Positions 1-6,428 of a stretch of 8,460 nucleotides of DNA are shown here, one piece after another (position 1 is the first letter of the stretch; the number at the start of each line of letters is the position of its first letter). The notes beneath the pieces were generated by a model, which saw only the letters and a list, made by a program, of their open reading frames with translations, did not search any database and was not told the origin of the DNA. The position numbers and the translations under genes were made by a program. The stretch lies in NCBI GenBank assembly GCA_050872545.1, contig JBNMHA010000101.1:1-8460 (forward strand), read 5' to 3'. The stretch comes from RGIG8597 sp050872545 (GTDB taxonomy: Bacteria; Spirochaetota; GWE2-31-10).

Positions 1-29
1 ATATCAATATTATATGTTTTTTTTGTTTT

Positions 30-35
30 TATAAT
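30..35 (+). promoter_or_regulatory. Possible -10 box upstream of the MBL-fold hydrolase gene
   Basis: A perfect TATAAT lies 61 bp upstream of the chosen start codon, within a T-rich stretch. No convincing -35 hexamer sits 16-18 bp upstream. The surrounding DNA is so AT-rich that a chance match is quite possible. Confidence 0.3.
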
Positions 36-96
36 GTATTTTTAAGCTAAAGGTTTATATAGTCGATATTTTGTAGATGATTTGGAAGGAGCTTAC

Positions 97-936
97 ATGA
101 ATATACGTGAGTTTGATGGTGAATTAAAATTTCAAAATGATGGGAAATTGTCTCTTTTCTTTTTAGGAATAGGTTCTGCTTTTTCAAAACTGCATTACCA
201 AAATAATCTTTTGATAATAAAGGGTGACGATTCTCTGCTGATTGATTGCGGAACAGTTTGTCCTACAGCTTTTTATCATTATAAATCAAGCATTATCAAT
301 GTTCGCAACTTTCTGATAACTCATTCACATGCCGACCACATAGGTGGATTGGAAGAAGCTATTCTAATGGGGCGTTATGTCACTAAAATAAAACCAAATA
401 TTATAATTACAGATGAATATAAAACTTGCTTGTGGGAAAATTCTCTGAAAGGCGGAAATGCTTACGGAGAATGCGTTGACGGAAAGACTTTGGAATTTGA
501 AGATTATTTTGAACAGATCCGCCCGGAGCTGATTTCTGAAACTCCTCGTCCGCTGTATCAAGCAAAAGTCGGCGGTATTGATATAAAGTTGTTCAGAACA
601 ATGCACATGCCGGACAGCGCGCTTTCTTGGAAAGATTCGTTTTTTTCATACGGTGTTGTAATAGATGAACATATTTTGTTTCCGTCAGATACTCGTTTTG
701 ACTTAGATATGATTTCTTGGTTGTACAATAAATATCCAATTGAAGTAATTTTTCATGATTGTCAATTCTATTCGGGCGGAGTTCATGCTTCTTATGATGA
801 ATTGAAACGACTGCCGGAAGAAATTAAAAACAAAATGTACCTTTGTCATTACGGTGATAATTACGAAAGCTTTACTCCTAAGAACGACGGTTTTGCTGGT
901 TTTGCACAGCAGGGTTGCTACTACGATTTTGATTAG
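97..936 (+). CDS. MBL-fold metallo-hydrolase
   Basis: This is a 279-aa cytoplasmic metallo-beta-lactamase-fold hydrolase with no signal peptide or membrane segment. The signature HxHxDH reads HSHADH at residues 76-81, just after the FLIT strand. Further likely metal or active-site positions are H170 (in TMHMPD), D198 (in SDTRFD), H220-D221 (in FHDCQ) and H251 (in CHYGD). The first strand (FFLGIGSAF) and the late SDT and HDC motifs resemble the RNase Z / cyclic-nucleotide phosphodiesterase side of the superfamily more than true beta-lactamases. That placement is inference and the substrate is unknown. The ATG at 97 is preferred because GGAAGGAG (84-91) sits 5 bp before it. An in-frame TTG at 82 would overlap that ribosome site. 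The gene is alone on its strand and converges on pspC. All metal ligands look intact, so it is probably active. Confidence 0.93.
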   Translation: MNIREFDGELKFQNDGKLSLFFLGIGSAFSKLHYQNNLLIIKGDDSLLIDCGTVCPTAFYHYKSSIINVRNFLITHSHADHIGGLEEAILMGRYVTKIKPNIIITDEYKTCLWENSLKGGNAYGECVDGKTLEFEDYFEQIRPELISETPRPLYQAKVGGIDIKLFRTMHMPDSALSWKDSFFSYGVVIDEHILFPSDTRFDLDMISWLYNKYPIEVIFHDCQFYSGGVHASYDELKRLPEEIKNKMYLCHYGDNYESFTPKNDGFAGFAQQGCYYDFD

Positions 937-960
937 CCTAAATTAAGTTTTTATTTATAA

Positions 961-1001
961 GGGACAGACCTGTATTCTATTTTGGAATCAGGGTCTGTCC
1001 C
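961..1001. repeat. REP-like palindrome, copy A
   Basis: This is a 41-nt imperfect palindrome. GGGACAGACC and GGTCTGTCCC form a perfect 10-bp outer stem, three weak or mismatched positions follow, then ATTC/GAAT pairs around a 7-nt loop. It lies 24 bp after the hydrolase stop codon, between convergent genes. Related copies occur around 4161-4454. No T-run follows either arm, so it is not a standard terminator, although such a stem could still protect mRNA ends. It resembles REP elements mobilised by Y1 (RAYT) transposases; that link is inference. Confidence 0.8.
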
Positions 1002-1054
1002 CGATAATAATAACCAACGGCTGCGATGTGGCTGTTCAGTACATTTTGTTTCCG

Positions 1055-1088
1055 ACAATATCCGATTATTCACAATATCCGATTATTC
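1055..1088. repeat. 17-bp perfect tandem duplication at the pspC 3' end
   Basis: ACAATATCCGATTATTC occurs at 1055-1071 and is repeated immediately at 1072-1088 without a mismatch. The right-hand copy contains the pspC stop codon (TAA, minus strand, 1085-1083), so the second copy lies wholly in the 3' untranslated region and does not change the protein. It looks like a recent slippage or duplication event. Confidence 0.85.
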
Positions 1089-1307
1089 TATAAAAATATC
1101 CGGTTCGTTAGGCATAATGATTGCCGCAATTATATATATAAGTATTCCGCAGCCGATTCCGAAGAACGATAGCAGAACAGTAAGCAGGCGCACTATTGTC
1201 GGGTCTATATTAAAATATTCCGCAATTCCGCCGCATACGCCGAAAAATATTTTATTGCGTGACTTATACAATCCCTTTTTTATCTTTGGTTCTTCCGGTT
1301 CACCCAT
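1083..1307 (-). CDS. PspC domain protein, stand-alone small membrane protein
   Basis: This 74-aa protein is almost entirely one PspC domain (about residues 10-67). The family pattern is clear: KGLYKSRNKIFFGVCGGIAEYF, shown here as KGLYKSRN at 11-18 and GVCGGIAEYF at 23-32, followed by NIDPTIVRLL and a hydrophobic stretch at about 38-65 that should form one or two membrane passes. PspC-family proteins act in membrane-stress signalling in enterobacteria; short stand-alone versions such as this are common and mostly uncharacterised. AAGGAG (1314-1319) lies 6 bp before the ATG. The gene starts 22 bp after the stop of the beta-helix lipoprotein gene on the same strand and carries its own ribosome site, so the two are probably co-transcribed. 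The acidic N-terminus (MGEPEEP) is likely cytoplasmic. Family assignment is secure; the role is not. Confidence 0.92.
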   Translation of the reverse strand: MGEPEEPKIKKGLYKSRNKIFFGVCGGIAEYFNIDPTIVRLLTVLLSFFGIGCGILIYIIAAIIMPNEPDIFIE

Positions 1308-1329
1308 TTTTTACTCCTTTATTTGAAAT

Positions 1330-3984
1330 TTAATCGTTCGTACTGCCCTGTCCGATTATATAATTTACTCCGCTGGCAAAATTAAAATCCAGTTTATTTC
1401 CGAGTAAATCTGTATTACCACTGTATGTAAGTGCAGCATTAAATTCTGATACTCCCATTTGATTTCTTACCCAAGTAAATTTTTCCAATCTATTATTTTG
1501 CAGCAGATAAGAATTTCCGTAATTATCGTCGCTTTTAAACGAATAAAACATTAAATGTTTATTTTCATCGGAAACATTCGGTGCTTTTATAGTGTTGTCG
1601 GTGAATAAAATCTTCTTACCTGTCGAGCCGTGTGTTCCGCCGACTGTCAAACAATGAAAACCGTTCCATCCCCAATTATGCGACCAATTATTTTCTGCAA
1701 TAAAAGCAGCTTCATCTGCCGCGGTTACATCATAATTTACAGTGTTGCCGCTTATTTCAATATCATTTCTGTCGTAATCCGAATCTCGCATAGAATTGTA
1801 CGTAAACATAGTTTTTACAGGTTTGCTGCCGGCTTTCATATTGAATGTATTGTTTTTTATTGTATTCACATTCTGTGTAAAGTACTCGATACTGTTATAA
1901 ACATTAAAAGTATTGCCCGAAATTTCACCGCCGAGATATGAAAAACTGCCGATTTTTCCATGAACATTCACTGTATTATTAATAAATTTTCCCTTATTTT
2001 TGAATACCGAACAAAGTCCTGTTGAATCTTCCTTAAAATTTATTGTGTTATTTTCAATTATCGCTGTACTGCGGGAGTCAAAAATTACTCCTGAAGAACC
2101 TGTTACTGTAAGGTCGAAAATATTGTCGCGAATATATGCGGTATTGTCCAACGTCCCGAATGTCATTAGGTTTGAAGGAATATTTGCAATTACATGATTT
2201 CTTTCAAAGACAATATCTTTAAGTCCGTAAGAATCATCATAACCGATTGTAATTGCCATTACTCGTCTGCTTGCCGTAGAATCGCTTGGATACATAGTAT
2301 TTCCGGAAACAAGAATATTGTGAACATAAGCGTCTGGCGCATACCACTTTTGGCTGGAAAAAATTCCCATCATTTCATCATGGCAGTTTTGATACATCAC
2401 ATTGTTAAGAATTTTATTATTCTCTGTTCCGTGTCCGTAGAAGTCCATTACACCGACACAAGCACCGCGTTCTACTCCGCTTAAATTTGTCAGAATACAA
2501 TTTTCCACAGTCGTATTTTTTACTCCGGAATACAAGGTTACATTTGTATACTGGCGGTCTAGGCTGCTGTCATCATCCTGAACGCGCTGGTCTACATAAA
2601 CTTCACAATTTTTAATTGTTACGTATGTGGAATCTGTTACAACGACTTGTCGATAATAACGTGCCGTTTTTGTTTCACGTGCTTCAATTCGCAGCGAATC
2701 GACAGTTGTGTAATGTGAACCCCAAACAGAAAAAAAGAATTCTTGCCAAGTTTCATAACCGTTATCTGTATAAATAATCGACTTGCATTTTCCGTCGGTA
2801 TCTCTTTCTCCTATTATTGTAAGTTTTGTTCTGCCGATGCTGAACTGTTTTCCGCTGCGGTATTCGCCTGCCGGTACAATAATTTTAGTTTCCAAAGTAT
2901 TGTCATTATTATTTTCAGAAAGCATATCCATTGCTTCCAAAAAGCGCGGCTGGTCGTCATTAAGCTCATATTTTTCAATTTCTGCCGGTTGCCAGCTATT
3001 GTTCGGACATGATGTATTTTCGTTTCCTGTAGTGATTTGCGTACAATGCCCCGCACCAAACTGACGAATATTAATGGTAAGATTTTGTAATTCATAATTA
3101 ACATTCTGACCTGTTCCGGTACGCATTGTAGAATAAGTTTTTTTATTGGAGCGAAGTGCAGTGATATAAGTCGCCGCGCCGCCGTCGTTTTCCTCATAAT
3201 ATCCGCGAGTGGTAATTTTTACGCCGTTGTTTAACTTTACATTGTATTTTTGCAATTCAATAGCTGTAGGCAGTTCCAATTCTGTAATTGTTTCATCTAA
3301 TAGCGCAGTACTGTTTTCAAAAGCTACATTATAAATATAGCCCCACACTTCCCAACGATAGCCGTCTTTTTTCATTGTAAACCAATGAACATCTTCCCCA
3401 TCACGCAGTATTGCATAAGCTGCACTGGAATATTTTATTACTAATTTGGAAACTTCATTCGGTTTATTTATCAATTCTTCTGTATGCGTAACAATTCCGT
3501 CGGTAAGGGAACCGCCTTCATTTAAAAAATTGTAACCAGTTCTGTCACTTCCTTTTGGGTAATTGTCAGCATCAAAAATATAAAACCATACATTAAAAAC
3601 TGGTGTTTCCGGAATGACATTTAATTTATCACTTGGTGTTGCTGTAACTTTTACAGTGTCGGAAGTAAGATTGCCGTCTTTTTTTGCAAATAATGAAAAC
3701 TCATAAGTTTTGCCGTTTTCTAAATTTCCCACAGTAAAATAACCAGTTCCGGGAGATAACTGAGTTTCTGTTCCGTTCCAGCTTAAAATGTATTCGTAAT
3801 CCGCATTGTCTACTTTATCCCAAGTCAGCAGCGCACTTGTATTTCCGGCGATAGCTTTTACATTATTAGGAGCCGCAGGTCTTGGTCTTTCATCAAGGTT
3901 TACACATTCACTTTCACACAGATTGCCTGTACATGCAAAAATCATTACTGCCGATATAAAAAGCAGCATTGTTTTTAGTTTCAT
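1330..3984 (-). CDS. Large lipoprotein with FN3 domain and right-handed parallel beta-helix
   Basis: This 884-aa protein is predicted to be exported and lipid-anchored. Its signal peptide ends in a lipobox, IFAC, with the modified Cys at residue 18. Residues about 37-116 look like one fibronectin type III domain (ALLTWDKVDNADYEYILSW, then NLENGKTYEFSLFAKK). Residues about 125-240 are an uncharacterised linker domain. From about 245 it resembles the pectate-lyase/tail-spike superfamily: GYYEENDGGAATY (261-273) and IVPAGEY (369-375) are typical openers. From about 455 to 835 many beta-helix turns follow, each with an asparagine-ladder motif such as VENCILTN, VSGNTMY, IENNTIN, ISGNTFN, IKNNTFN and LLQNNRL. 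The likely role is binding or cleaving polysaccharide at the cell surface; no catalytic residues can be assigned and it may be structural. AAGGAG (3991-3996) lies 6 bp before the ATG. The pspC gene follows after 22 bp. The reading frame is intact throughout. Confidence 0.85.
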   Translation of the reverse strand: MKLKTMLLFISAVMIFACTGNLCESECVNLDERPRPAAPNNVKAIAGNTSALLTWDKVDNADYEYILSWNGTETQLSPGTGYFTVGNLENGKTYEFSLFAKKDGNLTSDTVKVTATPSDKLNVIPETPVFNVWFYIFDADNYPKGSDRTGYNFLNEGGSLTDGIVTHTEELINKPNEVSKLVIKYSSAAYAILRDGEDVHWFTMKKDGYRWEVWGYIYNVAFENSTALLDETITELELPTAIELQKYNVKLNNGVKITTRGYYEENDGGAATYITALRSNKKTYSTMRTGTGQNVNYELQNLTINIRQFGAGHCTQITTGNENTSCPNNSWQPAEIEKYELNDDQPRFLEAMDMLSENNNDNTLETKIIVPAGEYRSGKQFSIGRTKLTIIGERDTDGKCKSIIYTDNGYETWQEFFFSVWGSHYTTVDSLRIEARETKTARYYRQVVVTDSTYVTIKNCEVYVDQRVQDDDSSLDRQYTNVTLYSGVKNTTVENCILTNLSGVERGACVGVMDFYGHGTENNKILNNVMYQNCHDEMMGIFSSQKWYAPDAYVHNILVSGNTMYPSDSTASRRVMAITIGYDDSYGLKDIVFERNHVIANIPSNLMTFGTLDNTAYIRDNIFDLTVTGSSGVIFDSRSTAIIENNTINFKEDSTGLCSVFKNKGKFINNTVNVHGKIGSFSYLGGEISGNTFNVYNSIEYFTQNVNTIKNNTFNMKAGSKPVKTMFTYNSMRDSDYDRNDIEISGNTVNYDVTAADEAAFIAENNWSHNWGWNGFHCLTVGGTHGSTGKKILFTDNTIKAPNVSDENKHLMFYSFKSDDNYGNSYLLQNNRLEKFTWVRNQMGVSEFNAALTYSGNTDLLGNKLDFNFASGVNYIIGQGSTND

Positions 3985-4083
3985 AAAAATCTCCTTAAAT
4001 CAATCTGTTATTTTCATTACGAAGCTTTTCAGTAAGAGTATTTTATGCCAAATAGCCGGACATGATTTTTTCAGAAATGAGGC

Positions 4084-4111
4084 ATTCTAACAATTTGAAT
4101 ATAAAAAACAA
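4084..4111 (-). promoter_or_regulatory. Possible sigma-70-type promoter for the beta-helix lipoprotein gene
   Basis: On the minus strand TTGTTT (4111-4106) is followed after 16 bp by TAGAAT (4089-4084), which matches five of six -10 consensus bases. Transcription would start near 4077, leaving a leader of about 90 nt before the ATG at 3984. The -35 match is poor and the region is AT-rich, so this is only a candidate. Confidence 0.35.
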
Positions 4112-4160
4112 AGATTTATATTTTACTATTTGCTGCGGTTTTAGCCTGTTGGTTTTTCTG

Positions 4161-4188
4161 GGGACAGACCCTAATTCTATTTTGGAAT
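4161..4188. repeat. REP-like palindrome, half copy B
   Basis: The left arm and loop of the family are present (GGGACAGACC, then ATTCTATTTTGGAAT), matching copy A at 961-988 except for three bases after the GGGACAGACC arm. The expected right arm is missing; the sequence diverges after 4188. Its matching arm appears to be at 4440-4454. Confidence 0.75.
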
Positions 4189-4221
4189 GCGAATAAAGCC
4201 GGTCGGATGTGGAAAGAGACT

Positions 4222-4266
4222 AAGGGACAGGTCTGTATGCTGTTTTGGAATTAAGGACTGTCCCTT
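4222..4266. repeat. REP-like palindrome, copy C (diverged)
   Basis: AAGGGACAG (4222-4230) pairs perfectly with CTGTCCCTT (4258-4266). The loop region retains the family core TGTTTTGGAAT. The inner stem has diverged to GTCT/AGGA with one mismatch. It has the same orientation as copies A and B. Confidence 0.75.
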
Positions 4267-4347
4267 GTATTGCCTGTATTCTCCCGACTTGATCTACAGT
4301 GTTTACTTTAGAAAACATTGGGAAGCTGTTGCATTACTTGCAATAAG

Positions 4348-4370
4348 ATTATCGGGTCAAGCCCGATAAT
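4348..4370. repeat. Short REP-like hairpin, second family
   Basis: ATTATCGGG (4348-4356) and CCCGATAAT (4362-4370) form a perfect 9-bp stem with a 5-nt loop, TCAAG. The following GACA and the GGGTCAAGCCC core resemble a dispersed repeat type known from many bacterial genomes. A smaller hairpin (TTGCA/TGCAA, 4329-4343) precedes it. There is no T-run after the stem, so a terminator role is unlikely. Confidence 0.65.
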
Positions 4371-4412
4371 GACAATTGAGATAGAAACTCAAAGATGACA
4401 AGAGGCTTGTAT

Positions 4413-4454
4413 GGTGTCAGACCTGTATTCCATTTCAGTATTAGGGTCTGTCCC
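4413..4454. repeat. REP-like palindrome, copy D (degenerate left arm)
   Basis: The right arm GGTCTGTCCC (4445-4454) is perfect. The left arm reads GGTGTCAGACC rather than GGGACAGACC, and the loop has changed to ATTCCATTTCAGTATT. It closes the composite that begins at 4161. Confidence 0.7.
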
Positions 4455-4476
4455 TTGCGCAGTACAAGCGACAAAT

Positions 4477-4558
4477 AAAAAAAGCCGACAAAATACTTTT
4501 AGGTACTCAAAAGTCAGAGACAAATCTTTTGAATGTACCGCATTTCGGCTGTCGGCTT
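4477..4558 (-). terminator. Multi-stem T-run terminator or structured RNA after the four-helix membrane gene
   Basis: Read on the minus strand, AAGCCGAC (4558-4551) pairs with GTCGGCTT (4489-4482) and runs straight into seven T residues (4483-4477). Inside the long loop an independent stem forms: GTACC/GGTAC (4535-4539 with 4502-4506) continued by CTTTTG/CAAAAG (4526-4531 with 4508-4513), with a 12-nt apical loop. The outer strands are separated by about 11-12 nt internal loops. The structure starts 7 bp after the stop codon at 4566. The T-run and position support Rho-independent termination, but the nested fold is much larger than an ordinary terminator. Confidence 0.7.
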
Positions 4559-4565
4559 AACTTAC

Positions 4566-5102
4566 TTAATTATTATGCAAAACGAAAACGCATGTAAACA
4601 CTGAAATTACATATATAATGTTGCTAATATATCCGAGCGGATGCAAAGACGAGTCATCATATCTTTCTGCTAATTTATTTTGGATACTGGAATCAATTTT
4701 GTATCTCAATCCGCTCATTGCCCGACTATCTACAAATGAATCTATCTGTTCCTCATCCATACTGTCGCCAGTCAGCATTCTAAGTCCGAATTTAAAAAGT
4801 CCTCTTGTTAAATTGGCGGTAAAATCAGACTTTCTTCTAAAATCTTCAAGAACATCCATCCTGTGTGATACAACAGCGACCCAAATCAAATATATTATAA
4901 GTCCTGAAATCCCAAACACACACAGTAAAGTAATATTCTGTCCTGTGCTGAAATGTTTCCAAGACAAAATAGTATATCCGCAGAAGTAAAGAAAGCTAAC
5001 TACAGTGGCACCTCCAGTACTTACGCCAAACTTTTGAATGCTCATGAATGCCGATATTAAAGCATACAAGCCAAATGCAGAAAAGCAAATGTAAAATATC
5101 AT
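4566..5102 (-). CDS. Unrecognised integral membrane protein with four predicted helices
   Basis: This 178-aa protein is not one I recognise. Hydrophobic segments fall at about residues 2-22, 32-49, 57-80 and 158-175. Between helices 3 and 4 is a roughly 75-residue charged, presumably cytoplasmic, domain (SHRMDVLEDFRRKSDF, later TGDSMDEEQIDSF and SSIQNKLAERYDD). The ATG at 5102 is preferred over an in-frame TTG at 5108, because AAAGAGG (5110-5116) lies 7 bp from the ATG but only 1 bp from the TTG. It sits 92 bp downstream of the last array lipoprotein on the same strand. That gap lacks the array spacer and holds only weak hairpins (for example CTATC/GATAG at 5156-5172), so read-through from the array is plausible. 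The strong hairpin at 4477-4558 ends the unit. No enzymatic motif is visible. Confidence 0.8.
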   Translation of the reverse strand: MIFYICFSAFGLYALISAFMSIQKFGVSTGGATVVSFLYFCGYTILSWKHFSTGQNITLLCVFGISGLIIYLIWVAVVSHRMDVLEDFRRKSDFTANLTRGLFKFGLRMLTGDSMDEEQIDSFVDSRAMSGLRYKIDSSIQNKLAERYDDSSLHPLGYISNIIYVISVFTCVFVLHNN

Positions 5103-5194
5103 TATCAAACCTCTTTAAAAAATATATTTAAGAAAGAGGAAGATAACATATCGTCCTATCAAATCACGATAGAGCAAAAAACTTTTTTAAAAAT

Positions 5195-5761
5195 TTATTC
5201 AATTACCTCATTGCCGTTTTCATCGACAATGATTAACTTTTCTTCTGAAAAAAGCGTATTTTTAAACATAAAAAAGTCTTCCTTTATATATAAATAGCCA
5301 CTTTTGGCATTCTCAGGAACTTTGAACTCCAATGTTACAATTTCATTATCAGAAGAGACGGCAGAACTGTTTGAAAAAGATATAAAATTATTGATTTTTA
5401 TCGATGAGTTCTTTTTCTTCTGCGGACAAATATAAAGCATATCATTTAATATATTTGATTCCTTATCTATACAAAAATACGGATTCCAATATTTTCCAAT
5501 GTATTTAATTTTTTCGTCATCGGTGATTTCAAAATCAGTATCGTAATTTAAATTATTGGTTCTTATTTCTTTTTCGTACATGACCATAACTGTATCACCG
5601 ACTTTTGCTTTTGGCGGATAAAATTTTATCCAATAAATTTTAGGGTACTTAAATCCATCAGGTTCAACATCGTCACAACTGTAAACGGTAATAACACACG
5701 GATTGCCGTCGCAAGAAATAAAAACTAGCAGCACGAAAAATAAATAAATAATTCGTTTCAT
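5195..5761 (-). CDS. Array lipoprotein, IPT/TIG-like, last paralogue
   Basis: This 188-aa protein is a predicted lipoprotein. MKRIIYLFFVLLVFISC ends in a relaxed lipobox (FISC, Cys17) followed by DGNPC. Residues 48-60 (YPPKAKVGDTVMV), 73-80 (YDTDFEIT) and 147-156 (KVPENAKSGY) follow the strand pattern of an IPT/TIG immunoglobulin-like fold; this assignment is inference. The C-terminus SEEKLIIVDENGNEVIE (172-188) is the family hallmark. The start at 5761 is chosen because AAGGAG (5767-5772) lies 5 bp upstream; an in-frame GTG at 5806 lies in the spacer hairpin and precedes the ribosome site. It has the most divergent middle among the GNPC-type copies (extra Cys residues at 29, 97 and 112). It is the last gene before the membrane protein gene. 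Function unknown. Confidence 0.85.
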   Translation of the reverse strand: MKRIIYLFFVLLVFISCDGNPCVITVYSCDDVEPDGFKYPKIYWIKFYPPKAKVGDTVMVMYEKEIRTNNLNYDTDFEITDDEKIKYIGKYWNPYFCIDKESNILNDMLYICPQKKKNSSIKINNFISFSNSSAVSSDNEIVTLEFKVPENAKSGYLYIKEDFFMFKNTLFSEEKLIIVDENGNEVIE

Positions 5762-5814
5762 AAAAACTCCTTGTAAAACAAGTGCAGCACGATTATCGCA
5801 CTGCACCTGATGAA
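5762..5814 (-). repeat. Array spacer with hairpin, copy 1
   Basis: This 53-bp spacer carries the AAGGAG ribosome site and an interrupted hairpin, 5782-5806. GTGCAG and CTGCAC pair perfectly as the outer stem, with CGA/TCG inside. It lies between the stop codon of one lipoprotein gene and the start of the next. No T-run follows, so it is not a terminator. Confidence 0.8.
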
Positions 5815-6375
5815 TTATTTTGTTACCTCATTGCCGTTTTCATCGACAATGATTAGCTTTTCATCGGAATATCCTCCTACTGCAAATCCCATTGGGTCAG
5901 TTGTCCAGATATACCCGGATTTTGCATTAGCCGGTACTATAAATTCCACTAATACAACATCTCGCCGTTCATCTTCAGAATTAACTAATCCTTGAATCGA
6001 AACATATTCTGTTACTTCTACATAGGAAGCATTATCATCTTGTTTTGAAGAAATTCTAGTTATATTTCCTCTCATCCGTGATTCATCATCAGAAAAATTA
6101 AAGTTTATGTCCTTATGTGTACCTATATATTTTATCTTTCCATTGCCGGTGATTTCAAAATCTTTGTTATAATCTAAGCCGTTGGTACAATTCCAGTTAT
6201 CCTTTTCTATAACTATCATGATGGTATCACCGACTTTTGCAGTCTTAGGGGAAAAATATACGGCACGAACAATCGGAGGAACCCAAGTTTCCGGAGGGTA
6301 ATCTTCACTACACGGATTGCCGTCACAAGAAATAAAAATCAGCAGCACGAAAAATAAATAAATAATTCGCTTCAT
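5815..6375 (-). CDS. Array lipoprotein, IPT/TIG-like
   Basis: This 186-aa predicted lipoprotein has the array signal peptide (lipobox FISC, Cys17, then DGNPC). The mature part shows FSPKTAKVGDTIMIVIE (41-57), KDFEIT (71-76), IKYIG (81-85), VTEYVSIQG (121-129) and VPANAKSGYI (147-156), and ends DEKLIIVDENGNEVTK. The opening FSPxxAxVGDT and closing VPxxAxSG motifs are the basis for suggesting an IPT/TIG-like fold. AAGGAG (6381-6386) lies 5 bp before the ATG. Its last 100 codons are about 96% identical in DNA to the partial gene at 8160-8460 (about 11 differences, no indels, by eye), although three other genes lie between them. It is closer to that copy than to either neighbour. The ligand or partner is unknown. 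Confidence 0.88.
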   Translation of the reverse strand: MKRIIYLFFVLLIFISCDGNPCSEDYPPETWVPPIVRAVYFSPKTAKVGDTIMIVIEKDNWNCTNGLDYNKDFEITGNGKIKYIGTHKDINFNFSDDESRMRGNITRISSKQDDNASYVEVTEYVSIQGLVNSEDERRDVVLVEFIVPANAKSGYIWTTDPMGFAVGGYSDEKLIIVDENGNEVTK

Positions 6376-6428
6376 AAAAACTCCTTGTACAACAAGCGCA
6401 GCACGATTACCGCACTGCACTCGATAAA
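6376..6428 (-). repeat. Array spacer with hairpin, copy 2
   Basis: This 53-bp spacer has its hairpin at 6396-6420, GCGCAG against CTGCAC on the plus strand. In the minus-strand transcript the changed base gives a U-G wobble, so the stem is kept in the sense RNA. The AAGGAG ribosome site is at 6381-6386. Confidence 0.8.

Larger units (their letters stand above)
4161..4454. mobile_element. MITE-like composite with 15-bp perfect terminal inverted repeats, no transposase
   Basis: GGGACAGACCCTAAT at 4161-4175 and ATTAGGGTCTGTCCC at 4440-4454 are exact inverted repeats that enclose 294 bp. The two ends pair better with each other than with their local partners, so the whole segment may be one non-autonomous element or a REPIN-like cluster. 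It carries an internal palindrome (4222-4266) and a second hairpin type (4348-4370). No gene lies inside and no clear target-site duplication is visible at the borders. Mobility is inference. Confidence 0.5.
3985..4565. other. Gene-free region between divergent control and terminator elements
   Basis: About 580 bp contain no credible gene on either strand. Short open frames here lack ribosome sites and run through palindromes. The region holds the leader and possible promoter of the beta-helix gene (3985-4111), the REP-like copies B, C and D inside a 294-bp composite (4161-4454), a separate small hairpin (4348-4370), and the T-run hairpin downstream of the four-helix membrane protein gene (4477-4558). 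Confidence 0.8.

Noticed and set aside
982..1326. Open frame of 114 codons on the plus strand
   Set aside because: It overlaps pspC in antisense, runs through the REP-like palindrome and tandem duplication, and has no ribosome site or recognisable motif.
2814..3197. Open frame of 127 codons on the minus strand inside the beta-helix gene
   Set aside because: It is an alternative frame of a continuous, well-supported 884-codon gene, with no family resemblance.
4187..4369. Open frame of 60 codons in the intergenic repeat region
   Set aside because: It runs across two palindromes and a hairpin, lacks a ribosome site, and its composition follows the repeats.
5156..5194. Possible terminator after the lipoprotein array (CTATC/GATAG hairpin and AAAAAAGTTTTTT)
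   Set aside because: The stems are short and AT-only or lack a following T-run in the minus direction; they do not support confident termination.
5762..5806. N-terminal extensions (MQCDNRAA...) of three array genes from in-frame GTG codons
   Set aside because: The extension is translated spacer hairpin and covers the AAGGAG ribosome site. In the spacer at 8105-8159 the same GTG is out of frame, so it is not conserved. Starting at MKR also gives a proper lipoprotein signal peptide.
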